From: Isoetes taiwanensis
Lineage: Eukaryota; Streptophyta; Lycopodiopsida; Isoetales; Isoetaceae
Assembly (NCBI GenBank): GCA_021234155.1
Contig: JAJEKV010000216.1
Location: forward strand, 808,001 to 872,000
Length of the DNA: 64,000 nt
Reading direction: 5' to 3'
Shown here: piece after piece, positions 31,142 to 42,194 of the stretch
Numbering within the stretch: the first letter of the stretch is position 1
Layout of the letters: every line of letters starts with the position of its first letter
Notes under the pieces: generated by a model
Database searches by the model: none
What the model saw: the letters and a program-made list of their open reading frames with translations, nothing else
What the model was told of the DNA's origin: nothing
Translations under genes and position numbers: made by a program

Positions 31142-31301
31142 TGACAATTTCCTACTTGGGCATTCTTTGAGTAAGTTGCCTTGACGTTACTGAGCAGATC
31201 AGCAGATTGGAGTACTGATCTTTCAACTCCACTATCAACTACAAATGTTTCACAATTTGTGTTAGCTCCATCATTTTTGTCAGTAACAGCAAATACACAA
31301 C

Positions 31302-32060
31302 TTACCTTGTCTTCATTCTCAGCTTCTTTACCTTCTTGATCATTTTCTTGAGTAAGGTTGGTCCAACCGACCTTCTTCCTCCTCGGCCTCTGCTTGCAGA
31401 ATTCCTTCCTCTTTGAGTTTCTTTCCCTCTCCCTCTACCATAAGCCTTTGGTGAAGAGAATTTGACTGCTTTATGTCCTTTACCTCTGCAGTTGAAGCAA
31501 TTTATGTCATTGTTCTTAAGCTTTGGGCATTCATTCTTGAAATGCCCTTGTTCATGACAGTAATAGCAAGACCCTTTTCCTCTCTTTCCTGCATACAATA
31601 TTTCTATGGCTTCATCCCCACCCTTAATTTTTTTTCATTTCATAATCAGTCCTTAAAACATTTTCGCATGATCTTCTCATGTTTTGCTCATGTTCCTAAT
31701 GAATAGGGCTAATTGATCATTATCTATGATAGCCCTACAAATTTGAAGCATTTGGCTTCTTTCAGACACAATTACCCCAGCCCTAGACATATCTGCTATG
31801 ATATCAAAATTGTTAAAGAATTCAGACACATCGCCATCTGTCTTGATGTTTTGTTTTTGAGCTTGAGCCTGATTGTTGGACTCACCTTGCATGAAATAAT
31901 TCCTTGAGCTTCCTTAACTCTTGCATATTCAGTTCTCCTTGCACCAATACTTAGGACAGTTCTCGTTGCATTTGCTTCATCTATGGCATCATTTTCATTA
32001 GTAGCAATATTAACTGAACTTTCAGACCTGTGTATTGCATTCAAGTCTGCATGACTGACT
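31302..32060 (-). pseudogene. Copia gag with zinc knuckles, frameshifted
   Basis: Two CCHC-type zinc-knuckle segments in 31302-31598: CYYCHEQGHFKNEC is complete; the second, CFNCRGKGHKAVKF, lacks the last Cys. A Gly/Arg-rich basic tail follows, fitting an RNA-binding nucleocapsid. Frames at 31677-31892 and 31796-32044 encode the upstream gag part, including VSEFFNNFDIIADMSRAG and SERSQMLQI. The frames do not join without shifts. Confidence 0.75.
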
Positions 32061-32224
32061 TCAACACCCTCTGGATCAACTAGATCCCGAGTTCCTCAAC
32101 CTCCAAAGATATGTTTGATGGAGTCTTTCCATACTTGAAAACCCGATTCACCCTTGAAGACTTCAAACTTTGCTTAATGATTAGCACCAAATCAACTAGA
32201 CATACTCAGTGGTAAATATGTCCT

Positions 32225-32236
32225 GCTCTGATACCA
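32225..32236 (-). promoter_or_regulatory. Copia primer-binding site (initiator-Met tRNA)
   Basis: The minus strand reads TGGTATCAGAGC, the standard plant primer-binding site complementary to the 3' end of initiator-Met tRNA. It is one base inside the right LTR, which fixes the element's orientation. Confidence 0.9.
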
Positions 32237-32237
32237 A

Positions 32238-32767
32238 TAATAAATAGGTATAGATTTTCAATTCCAAGATACTAGCGATACTACTGTACTACTAGGCAAC
32301 AACACAAATCCTAGTCAAATATTTATAACCATTGATACAATATTAATAATGTCACTGTAGCAGAAGTATTGCAAGTTTATTCAACGAACAATAATCGAAC
32401 AAGTTTCCTTCTATAACCAAACATTATTATATAACCTGTATTGTCAAAACCTAATCCGACCACCTCGCATGACTGTATCTTCATCTGTACATCCTATTTA
32501 CGGGCAATCCGACCAACATGGAGTTTGTTGTTTATACGAGATATGTCGCCGTTGAAATGGTTTTGACTCTCAAATTTAAGCCTTAACCTCCTCACAATAA
32601 TGCATCTAAATTTAGACCATTATCCTATAAATATCCTTTAAAAATATCCTCATCGATAATCTATTATGCATCCATAATCAATATTTTCAACTTCATTTTT
32701 TTTTTCACTGAATTATCTAGTTTGATTTATTTGTAGGCATAGTCTTCATAGTGCGAGATAGATGTGA
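32238..32767 (-). repeat. Right (5') LTR of the Copia element
   Basis: Aligns with 27625-28164 through most of its length, including the GGCAACAACACAAATCCTAG segment and the GTCTTCATAGTGCGAGATAG end. It starts one base after the primer-binding site. Confidence 0.8.
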
Positions 32768-33111
32768 CCATCATTCATTTAAATTAGATTTATGTCAAAA
32801 TTTCGTCGAGAGTAAATTCTTTTGCCACAACTTTTTCTAGAAGTCTTACAAAAATTTCTTTGCTTTTCAAACCACCTGAAGTGCTGGATCCGGTACAATG
32901 CTCATGTTTTTTTGTTTTGCCTCACCACCTTTTTTTGGTTTTTTTCCGGGAGAGCTAGATTGTTCTTTCAGCTCACCATCTTCGAACATACAAAATATTC
33001 TTTCTTGAAGATCCCACACTGTTTGACGAACGAACACAAGTATTTTAGTGTTGAATGGCGAACAAGCGTTTGTTACTCTGTCTACTATATTATTGCACAC
33101 GGAATACCACC

Positions 33112-33401
33112 CGGTATAAATTTATACCGCGGTGCGGTGACAGTATAAATTTATACCGCAGGCACGGCAGCGGTATGACTTTATACCGTGCCTGGCAACG
33201 GTATAAATTTATACCGAATCAAGGCACTGCGGTATAAATTTATACCGTTGCGGGTCGTCACCATATAAATTTATACCGTCACCGGGAACCGGTATAAATT
33301 TATACCATACCGTGACGGTATAAATTTATACCGGATTACGTATTCCGTCACGGTATAAATTTATCTTTGTGACGTGTGCACGCGGTATAAACCCTATACC
33401 G
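33112..33401. repeat. Palindrome array 1: ten ~18-bp units, ~30-bp period
   Basis: Ten copies of CGGTATAAATTTATACCG or close variants start at 33112, 33141, 33171, 33199, 33230, 33261, 33290, 33316, 33351 and 33383. The unit is a perfect 18-bp palindrome. Spacers are about 8-17 bp, GC-rich and not alike. The last units are degenerate. The mean step of about 30 bp is close to three helical turns. Confidence 0.9.
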
Positions 33402-33479
33402 TGGCTGGTCTTCCTTGATACGCATTTACAAAGTTCGATGTTAATATACAAACTTCGGCTATGCTAAGCATACTACGGT

Positions 33480-34760
33480 TAACTAAATTAAAGCTTTTAC
33501 TCACTTGACCATCTCTCGAAAGCAATTTGGAAGTAATTGTCGTGATCTTGCTTCCACGACCATTATGGGCTTCTTATCCGAATCGTAGGCGGTGACACTC
33601 TGTGACACAAGCTTCACCGAAGTTCTTGGAGTTTGTTCTTTTGTTTTTGAAGTCCTCCCCATGCACTTGCTTGAACTCATTATTCGGTGCATGAAGCGGA
33701 TCTTGTCTATAAGACTCATTTTTAGTCCAAGTCATTGTCGAGATTATGACTCACGGCAATGACCTTTGCTTCCTCGATGCGTGACTCCAACGTAGATATG
33801 TGCTTCTACGCTCTTCCAAACTTCGTTACGGGATTCTTCTTTTGAAAGTTCCTTCCTTGCTTTGTAACTATGTGTGCCTCCAAGTACAAAAATATGTGTA
33901 ATCCTCAAAGTTAGCCTTTTTTATAATCTTTTAGTTGGTTGCGACTCACATCAACCATTACAACAAGTGGCGACACATGGGCATGAGGATTCCTTCTCAT
34001 TCTTTGCTTGAGTATAGCCACATGTGCCGCGTACAGCTTTCGTACCTGAAGAACTCTGACCCCATCTTCATTTTTAGGCGGCCTCTTAATAGTGCTCAAT
34101 GTCAAGGAAATTGTTTGCTTAAGCAGTTTAGTGTCATTAACCTGTTTTAGAATAGCACTTGACTTGTCCACGGGCTTCACAACAATATCTGCACCCGGAG
34201 CCTTCTCGAAGAACCTGCGACTCCTCTATAGTCAATGCCTTTGTGGTTCTAGTCTTTTTTTTGGTTGGAGGCTGTGTATCTACTACCAGCCCTTTCCCTT
34301 TGGTATTACTATTTCCTCCTCTTCCTCTTCTTCTTCTACTTCCTCAACATTTTCTTCCTCTTCGATAGTAGTGGGGTACCACAGACCTTTGACCAACACC
34401 TTTTCATCGCAAAGCACCACTGACATCAAAATGTCCACTATATCCTGTAATGCAGGGTTTAGTTAGGAGGATGCCGGTATAAATTTATCGTAGAGCCACT
34501 AAGAATAACTTACATAGCCGCCCTTGTAATTCCGGATATGTACTCATTCACGTCTTTGGGCTTGCACATGCTTAATCTAAGCATTTTACTATCGAGAACA
34601 TAGAAGACTTCCCCATTGTCATGCATGCACTTCATTAAAAGTTCATCTTCGTTTTACAGTAGCAACCGGGTTTATCATTTCGCGGCCGGGATAATAATCA
34701 TCGACCTTGTACTTGCCCTTCCCCGACCGATGGCACAAATGCAGTACGCCTCGATTGGTT
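33480..34760 (-). pseudogene. Uncharacterised minus-strand coding region between palindrome arrays
   Basis: Pieces of one apparently continuous protein in shifting frames. About 34690-34730 reads GKGKYKVDDYYPGR. About 34510-34625 reads HDNGEVFYVLDSKMLRLS and KPKDVNEYISGITRAAM. A Lys-rich, low-complexity linker follows at 34240-34400. Frame 33911-34180 contains VRVLQVRKLYAAHVAILKQR and NPHAHVSPLVVMVDVSRNQL. Frame 33501-33719 is the likely C-terminal end. I do not recognise the family. The NPHAHVSPLVVMVD block faintly recalls ParB-like or sulfiredoxin-like folds, but this is weak. It lies on the strand opposite the DUF7869-like gene that starts at 35.9 kb, with palindrome arrays between and beyond them, suggesting one two-gene element. 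Confidence 0.4.
34475..34490. repeat. Single isolated palindrome unit
   Basis: CCGGTATAAATTTATCG, a shortened copy of the array unit lacking the second ACC, lies alone inside the minus-strand coding region. Confidence 0.7.
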
Positions 34761-35110
34761 TGCTCTCTCTTGCGCCAATGGGCCGTGCCACGCCCAGTCT
34801 TTTAGTTAAATGCGTGCGGGCACGGAGGTGCGGCACTGTGAAGATTGGCTCAAGATTGGCCTTTTCGCACAAATTTTATCCTTGGGTCGGGCGTGCGTTA
34901 AAAACCATTTTTCCGTAAGTTGTTTAACATTTTTGACTTTTTGACACACAAAAAAGCAAGAAAAAACAGAGGCTAAAAGGGCATAAAATCCACAATTAAT
35001 TAACACTTTTTGTCTTATTTAAGCTTAAAACACAACAATATTACTAAAATATTAAGGTTCGGGTCCATTCTTTAAGCACTAGACACCAAGATTAGAAACA
35101 ATTTTGAAAG

Positions 35111-35430
35111 CGGTATAAATTTATCGCCCGGAAGCTCGGCGGTATAAATTTATACCGAGATGGCTGGATCGGTATAAATTTATCGCCCGTGGCACCGGCG
35201 GTATAAATTTATACCGTTTCAGCCACATCCGAGATAAATTTATACGCCAAGTGTTCTTGAACAATTATAAATTTATCCGCTTCGTGCTCGGCGGTATAAA
35301 TTTATACCCGCTCTAGAACACTCGCGGTATAAATTTATACCGACAGGTTCGAGCGGTATAAATTTATACCTTCTGGGCACGGGCGATAAATTTATACCGA
35401 TCCGAGCCATCTCGGTATAAATTTATACCG
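35111..35430. repeat. Palindrome array 2: eleven units, ~30-bp period
   Basis: Units start at 35111, 35140, 35170, 35199, 35230, 35262, 35292, 35325, 35354, 35384 and 35413, with steps of 29-33 bp. Most are CGGTATAAATTTATACCG; several end in TTTATCG, having lost two bases. The spacers pair with each other as inverted copies about the central unit: GAGATGGCTGGATC near the start against GATCCGAGCCATCTC near the end, and AGTGTTCTTGA against TCTAGAACACT nearer the middle. The whole block is therefore an imperfect ~320-bp inverted repeat. Confidence 0.9.
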
Positions 35431-35698
35431 CCGAAGCTACCACTCTAACGATTAAAACAAAAGAGAAACTAAAACAAGACGGAAAGTAGACTTACATTGG
35501 CCATGACCGTATGGACTAAGCGATATAGACGTTACGGAGAGCAAATAAGAAGGGGTATATAAATGGACCATGGCGCCGACTCGGACATGCGTTATATGGA
35601 AAATAGAGATTGGCCGCTTAAGTACCCTCGCTATGCTTGGTTTTAGATATAGCGTTTCTCCATAAAGTTTCCAATACAAGTGTAATGCGTGAGTTTTC

Positions 35699-35870
35699 GT
35701 GTAAATTTATACCGTTTACGTTCTATGTTGCCCTCCCTGCGTATAAATTTATACCATCTCAGGTATAAATTTATCTTGTCTCCGCCAAGAGTTTCCCTTT
35801 CACGTATAAATTTATACCATCTCCGTATAAATTTATACCGTCTCTTCTATACGTGGTATAAATTTATACG
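35699..35870. repeat. Palindrome array 3: six units, irregular spacing
   Basis: Six copies of the TATAAATTTATA core at about 35699, 35740, 35761, 35803, 35824 and 35854, with spacings of 20-42 bp and T/C-rich spacers. It ends just before the start of the DUF7869-like coding region at 35892, so it lies in the promoter or leader position of that gene. Confidence 0.85.
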
Positions 35871-35891
35871 ATTAATGACTAACTTTCGAGT

Positions 35892-38860
35892 ATGGCTCGA
35901 GAAAAGAACTGCAGAGCCTCCAACTCGTTCGCGGGCTCCCACCGCAATGAGTTTCACACCTCCTCAGCGGACACGGGAAGTAGTCATGAATATTCTAGCT
36001 CGGCATTCCAACACCCGGCTCTGTTGAGGCTTACTCGGCCACGACCACCTCGGCTTCCACCACCGGTTCAATTTACTCCACCACACCCCGCTCTGAGCGT
36101 CGTTTGCCCCCACCAATGCGTTTTACTCCACCAAAGGCTAGAGAGCTCGGACTACCTCCTCCCGTTAATTTTAGTCGTCGCCCATAGTCCCACCGTGAGG
36201 CTCTCCTCGGGAGGCAAATTCGCCAACTCCATCCATTTCGCTAAATGGTACTACAACAAGTGGGGCAATCGACCACGCGCAACTCCCGTGTTCCCACGAC
36301 ATTTGGGGAGCTGGTCAACTTCGTCACCAACCTCGATTATTTTTTCCGAGAGAGAGAGAAAGCACCTCCCCGGGACTTGCCCACATCAAACCTCTCGGCA
36401 TCTACAAGTACACCTCATGTTGATCTCTCGGGGCGAAGAAACACCTCATGTTGATGTCTCGGGCGAGGACCTACCGAAGCCACAAGACTCCATGTTGAAT
36501 TCAAAGCCCCTGCAAGTAAGAATCTTAAAGCGTAATTTACACAAGAAAGCATGTACAACCGTTAGAAGAAAGAAACTCATGGACGAGGCTCACTTGCGGG
36601 CAACACATACAAAGCATTGTTGTTCTCAACGTTGTTTGCTTAAGATTGGACTAAAGGAATTGAGGTTGATTCGTGATAGTTACAGTTCAATGACTCTGCT
36701 AGACCAAAGGGGCTACTTAGCCTTCAATATTAGGCCCGATTGTGGTGAGAAGTTTACTTACGACTTTGTGGCCATTTCGCCCCACAAAGCGGCCTTCAAA
36801 TTGATTCATGCTTTAGGCGTGAGGCGACTTGAATTTGACCGCTCAAGAAAAAGGCTTGACAAGAATCCGAGGCATTAATGACTCACGCCATTGGGAGGTA
36901 TATCCAGAATTCATGCCCTTCAATGTGTTTCTTGGATGGAAGGTTTCTTTAAGGAGTCTTGCGAGAAACTCCCTAACAGCCCCATGTACCACTTGAGTGA
37001 CAATTTCACGAAACAAGAAGTCTACGATAATTATAAGGAGATGTGTGTTGAGGCTGGAGAACGCTTTGTCTGCTACTCTTACTTTACTGTGCTCTGGAAA
37101 AAAGAGTTTTCTCGCGTGTCCATTCCTAGAAAGCACCGGATGTCTGTTTGTACTACATGCTCAATTAAAAGCTCGAGACAAAATGCAAGGACACTTCACA
37201 CTAAAAGTAAGCTTCCGGGGACATGTTCTTGCCTAGTTCTAACTAAAAAGTAGGTTCTTTCCTAAACATATTTTCATTTCGGATGCATTGAAGGAGAAAC
37301 CGAACAAGCCTGAGAGAACAACAATCTTTGGAAAGGAGAAAATTGACAAAACATAGGAAGAAAGCATCGAACAACCACTCAACTACATATCGGTTGTTAT
37401 TGATGGAATGGACGAATAAGACCACCCTACCACATTTTGTCAATGTGCCTAAGGATCTTTGTTGAAGAAGATTTCATACATCCGCATGTTGTTGGTGCTA
37501 TGGTATTTAATGGAAAACTATCTTGCAAGGCATTTTTGAATTATCCAAACATTCATGCTGATCCAAATCTCACTATCACAATATTGAATAAGCTTCTTTC
37601 CAATCTAGAACATATACCACGGTTCAGTATCTTGACTAGACAACCGACAGGGAAAATAAGAATCAGCGTTGTTTGCTTATTTGTGCTATGCTAGTAGAGA
37701 AACAAATCTTCAAGAAGGTGAAGATTGGTTTCCCGCTTTGTTGGTCATACACACGATCAAATTGATCAGATGTTCAAGAGGGTTCTCTAAACGTCTTGCT
37801 CAAAAAAAAAGCTCTCAGCCTACCAGCAATGATTGAGGTTATCCAAGATTCCTACAATCCTCGTCCAGACATCGAGTTATTGGAAGAAACTTATGATTTC
37901 AAAGAATGGATTTTTCGGAGAGATCAACTAGGTCACTGTGCTATTGAGCCCTTGAGAAACATTACATTTCAGCATCAGATCAAAATTTCACTTGTAGATG
38001 GCAAGGCCATCTTACAAGGAAAGAAATATGCCACATCCTTGCAAAGCGGCCCAGTGACGGTATTCAATTCATTCGCACCATCCCCAATACTAGTTCCATG
38101 CTCTCTGCAGAGCAAATGCCTCTAAAAAGCTTGAAAGAAATCACAAAAAGTAAAAAGGAGGGAAGAGCATTTGACTCAAACAAATCATTGGATTATATTG
38201 AGACAAGTATTCAGTCCTGCTCTAACCACTTTGGGAGGCGGATGTTTTATGGTGGCCTCAATTTTTTCTCTACAACGCGACATGTTGCAAGCTTCATTAC
38301 AAAGTCGAAGACCGGTTATTCAACTGGCCATCTAGGCAAACTCTCCTGTGCAAGTTGAGAATCAAGAGGAACATGTAGAGATATTGGCTAGCTCGGATGA
38401 AGATGAGGAGTCATGTACATCGCCCCGAGAGCACGGCACAACAAGTTGCTCGAAGTATCTGGTTCGATCTAGGAGATTGAGAAAGGAATGCTCATATAGC
38501 TGTCCCGGTGATAATGATGAATCCGGGAGGCCATTTTGGCTAGCTAGAGTCTTTGGAGGTAACAAGAGAAGATGGAATTCCCACTCAATTAAAAGTGCTT
38601 TGGATGAGAACGATCACGCCAATGCTTTCAAAGTGGGAGTTATACTTTGGAGATGGTAAAAACAGAGGGGAAAAGAGAGCTAAGTCCAAAGCAAACCTTC
38701 GGCGTCATAGATCTATTTGAAGTAAAGGTTCTTGCATATGACTTTGTTACGGCTGCTAATAAGTTACGTATGGTCACTCAAACTTTAATAAGGTCGGCAT
38801 GTGGATTAGACAAACAACCTAGAAAGGTGGCAAAAAAAAGATGATGATGAAGACTCACTT
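35892..38860 (+). CDS. Family B element: DUF7869-like protein, candidate transposase, frameshifted
   Basis: Long coding region in four or more frames. Residues 1-220 are Pro/Ser-rich and low complexity. Then CCSQRCLLKIGLKELRLIR (about 36610-36670); DNFTKQEVYDNYKEMC and CYSYFTVLWKKEFSRVSIP ending in a Cys pair (37000-37165); SVVIDGMD followed by KTTLPHF (about 37385-37440); FIHPHVVGAMVFNGK (37470-37515); the D-N...RENKNQ and GHTHDQIDQMF core, in shifted frames (about 37625-37790); a C-terminal block with DSYNPRPD and RNITFQHQIKISLVDGKA (37840-38010); and SCPGDNDESGRPFWLARV (about 38500-38555), perhaps BAH-like. The order matches DUF7869-type proteins as I know them. Palindrome arrays lie immediately upstream. 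Confidence 0.65.
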
Positions 38861-39399
38861 GTAGACGGTGAGGAAGAAGATCGTTCGAAAGTACATCCAA
38901 AGTCTTGAGAGTGAAGTCGAGGATGAAGGCTCAAGTGACCGGGGGATTAAATGAGTCGGAGGATGAGATGCATCCCGATCTTCTTTACCAAAATGTAAGT
39001 TTGTCCGGATGACTCGAACATGTAAAGAATGAGAAAGTGCGGTGATGAGTGTCCATCAAAATGTCCTATATTTTTGACAATTTTGTTCATAATTTTGTAC
39101 AATTTTCACAACCTTGAATATATCACTTCTTTGTCACTCTACTACCCTTCTATTTTTTTTATTGCCCCTTTTTGCTACACTTTACATAAGTAACTATTTT
39201 TGTTCTAAAATAGGAGGATAAAATTTGCTATTTGAAATTTTTGCACACGGAAGTTATGTTCAATCAACCCCTCAAAAAAAGGTACCTAAATTAACTAAAT
39301 TGTCACACCTGTCACAAAAAAATCTTAAAATGGACTTTTTAAAGGGAATTTTAGGGGAATCTTTCAAAGATTCCTTTTGAAGTGCGTTTCGAAAAAAAT
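38861..39399. other. Acidic tail of family B protein, then AT-rich spacer
   Basis: Up to about 38990 the plus strand can encode an acidic, Asp/Glu/Ser-rich stretch that may be the last part of the family B protein. From 39000 to 39400 the sequence is AT-rich, with no palindrome units and no recognised gene. An array matching the left side is not seen here. Confidence 0.35.
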
Positions 39400-41230
39400 A
39401 AGTGCCTTTCATTTTAAACTTTGTTAATACTTGATGTATTCGTAAATGCCGTCCAATGTGCTTTTGCAATGAGCGGCAAAAGGCTTAAGAGCTTTTAGTT
39501 GACCCTTGGGAATCTTAGATTTACCATTTTCATCTTCATGCCATATAGGTACTCCCTCATCGGCCTTCATTTATCATCGAAGGTCTCATCTTCCATTGCA
39601 TTATTGGCTTATTTCCCATGACCGGAAAGTATCTTTGAAGAGCTCTAGATTGACCTTCCATGTCAAGAGCATAACCTTCGATAAAATTCTTCCAATCATG
39701 CACCTCTTGTATGATCAACTCTATAGGAGAAGATGAAATGCATTCACTAAGAACTTCCATTAGTCTAGGAAGATTGGTCACAGTTTGAGATTTTAACTGT
39801 TGTGGAGGTCACCGGAATAACCACTCTCATAGTTCCTCAAGCACCTCATCACACTTCCAATATGAACCATCACTCCACAATTGCAAACTAAAATGACCAT
39901 AATAAATTGGCACCGAAGCTATGCACTATTACACCCCGGAGAGACTTGCATAAGATAAGCTCTATTGATTTTCTTGGGTATGTAACTATCTTGTGGCAAA
40001 CAAGTCTTCGATTGATCCATCTTATCATGTATAATACAAACATAGTTATTGGGTTCCAAACATGATAACGTTCTCCACATCCAATAAGTGGATCTACATG
40101 ATAGTTGTTCTGTTATGTGATCTTTCATTTGCTCCCTTATGTTAGCCCTTTGGCTTGGTTTTTGATCTTATCCACAATCTCTTTTAACTTCACACACAAG
40201 TTGCACTTTGCAAAGTTGTTCAAGTGTCTATAGTGACATTGAAGTGCTTGCTCCATAGTCTCTTTGAAGCTAGGTTGAGATATTGAAGGTACCATTAGTT
40301 CTTGAAGCAAAGCATTCACTTCCTCAATATGCTCTTCCGGGTACAATGGGATGTCAATCTCTTCTCGACAACTATTTTTCCTGTTGATCTTTCCTACTTT
40401 TTATATGGCATATTCTCAGCATTGAATTCAATATATTTATCAAAAACCTCCCTAGCAGCCAGGATCCTAGAAGTTGGCCTCAACATGCCATTATTTCCAT
40501 GTAATGCAATTTTGCTTCCTTTGCATGACTTGCTTGCCAATTTTTCCAAGATGAAATTGGAATGCCATGAATATTTATCCATGCAACTTTACGTATGCAT
40601 GTTCCTAGCAGTTGAGTATCTTTTTTTCTTTGGATATTTTTCATCTTGAAGTGCAAACTCATGCATGGAGTACATGTAAATCCTCCTCTCACTACAAGTA
40701 TACTCTTGGAAGGTGACTCTTGCTTCCACCAATTCAGCAATTTCAAACTTCTGAACACAATTAGCCCAACAACATTCCATTTCCCTTACCTTAGCCATAG
40801 CTTCACGTGAACAATCACTACTTGACTTGGACCTCTTGCTAAGATAATGTTTCACCATTGAGTGTGCCCTCTTTTCTAAAAATGTGGTCCTGGCAGCTAT
40901 TGGAGGTGCATTAAGAAAATCAGTGTCATCCACAACCTCTGGCTCTGGTAAAAGAAAATCTCCTATAAACTCAATGCAGGCTATAGGCCATGGCATGATG
41001 CATGGAACTTCCAATTGTTTAACACAAGCAGTGCAATCCTGGTGATTTGACCCTTTTTCCTTCCATTTTTCTTCTAAACTTGTTATGGCCACACCCACTT
41101 TATCCTCTCCTAACCTTTCATCATTGATGACTTGGATAGGATCGGCTAATATGATAGTTCCTTCACCTACTAGCTCCTTATTGCATTGGTGCTTCACTTT
41201 CACCTTCTTATTCTTCCAATCCAACCCCAT
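39400..41230 (-). pseudogene. Family A element, copy 2: DUF7869-like protein, decayed
   Basis: Minus-strand counterpart of the copy at 6.8-8.7 kb. The N-terminal frame (40589-41230, 213 residues) is the longest intact piece and includes a DCTACVKQLE Cys pair and a REMECCWANCVQKFEIAELVEAR segment. Next come SWKNWQASHAKEAKLHY and HGNNGMLRPTSRILAAREVF (40394-40582), FAKCNLCVKLKEIVDKIK (about 40150-40230), IHDKMDQSKTCLPQDS (about 39985-40035, the conserved HDKMD..KT block), and KGQLKALKP (about 39635-39670). Order and wording match copy 1 block for block. The NKN/GHTH core is not seen, so this copy has an internal deletion. Confidence 0.65.
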
Positions 41231-42190
41231 CAGAGGATAATTTGCTTAGTAGTCTAAGCCTCAACACCTTTCGTGTGGTCCACACCATTGACCTACAAGA
41301 ACAATGTTAACAATGGGGTAACAATGTGATAAGAACATGTGGTAACAATGTTGATACATGTGGGGGTGAAAGTCATTACATTTTTACCCTTTTTAGGATC
41401 CACACGGTTCATCTATATAAATTTAAATGTTCTTAATATTAGCTTGAAAAAAGGACAAAGTAATTATGAGAATAGATTAAAGGAAACTTCAAAAAATACA
41501 AAAAAAAACCCATTAAATGGGCAAATATATATTGTAAGTGTAGGCAAAAATAGGTTGTAAGTATAATTTGAGGTGTAGGTAATTATACAAAATTAATGAT
41601 AACATAGGGTATATATAAGTAGTACTAATAGGCAAAAAATAGTTTGTGAGTATAGCTGACGTGTGGGTAATTCTAGAGAATTAATGATAACCTAGGGTGT
41701 AATTAATTCAATAGAATTGATGATAGCTAATTCGTATAGGGTATGATTCGTATATGATGTGATGGAATCATAATTACAACCGTGCCTACTAAGCTATCTG
41801 AAATCTTGCATGCAACTACTATATCGTGCATGAAACCCTTCGTTCCTTCAAGCACCCCATCCTTTCTTCTTCAAGCGCCCATCCTTCCAAATGCCCATTT
41901 ATCCTTCCTTCCTTCATTCCTTCCTTCCTTCCTTCCTTCCTTACCATGGTGAGCCATGCCGCCCGGTTCGCTCCATCCTGCAGACTAGCCTCGAGAGAGG
42001 CGAAGAAGGAGATCAAGAAATTGATCAAGAAATCTCTTTCTCCCTCCCACGATGCCATGCCAGACGCCCTTCCGCATGAATGCGAGGAGTTGCTTCGAAG
42101 GCAAGCTTTGCCCGTGAAATCCAAATCTGAGTAGCAGCACTAGCGGTCGGAGTCCCCTATACACCACCCGAGCATGATGGCCACAAAGAA
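41231..42190. other. AT-rich spacer with a CTTC microsatellite
   Basis: 41231-41820 is AT-rich with no recognised gene; two similar TAATGATAACATAGG/CCTAGG-type segments occur at about 41597 and 41680. 41820-42130 has open frames on both strands caused by the CCTT repeat and GC bias, with no family motif. Confidence 0.4.
41902..41942. repeat. (CTTC)n microsatellite
   Basis: About ten CTTC/CCTT units with one interruption by CATT. A simple-sequence repeat. Confidence 0.85.
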
Positions 42191-42194
42191 CAAG

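Larger units (their letters stand above)
27625..32767 (-). mobile_element. Ty1/Copia retrotransposon with both LTRs
   Basis: A complete but decayed Copia element on the minus strand: left (3') LTR 27625-28164, pol and gag between, primer-binding site 32225-32236, right (5') LTR 32238-32767. The domain order protease - integrase - reverse transcriptase - RNase H is the Copia order. The two LTRs are alike over their whole length but differ by many substitutions and indels, so the insertion is not recent. I could not identify a convincing target-site duplication. Confidence 0.85.

Noticed and set aside
27600-32800. Target-site duplication for the Copia element
   Set aside because: The bases outside the two LTRs do not match over 4-6 bp, so none is claimed.
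33112-35870. CRISPR array (palindromic repeats with unique spacers of even length)
   Set aside because: The unit is a full palindrome of only 18 bp, spacers are 8-17 bp, no cas genes are near, and the context is a plant nuclear genome.
35892-36550. Pro-rich N-terminal part as an independent gene
   Set aside because: It reads straight into the CC...CL block of the DUF7869-like protein in the same frame, so it is that protein's N-terminal part.
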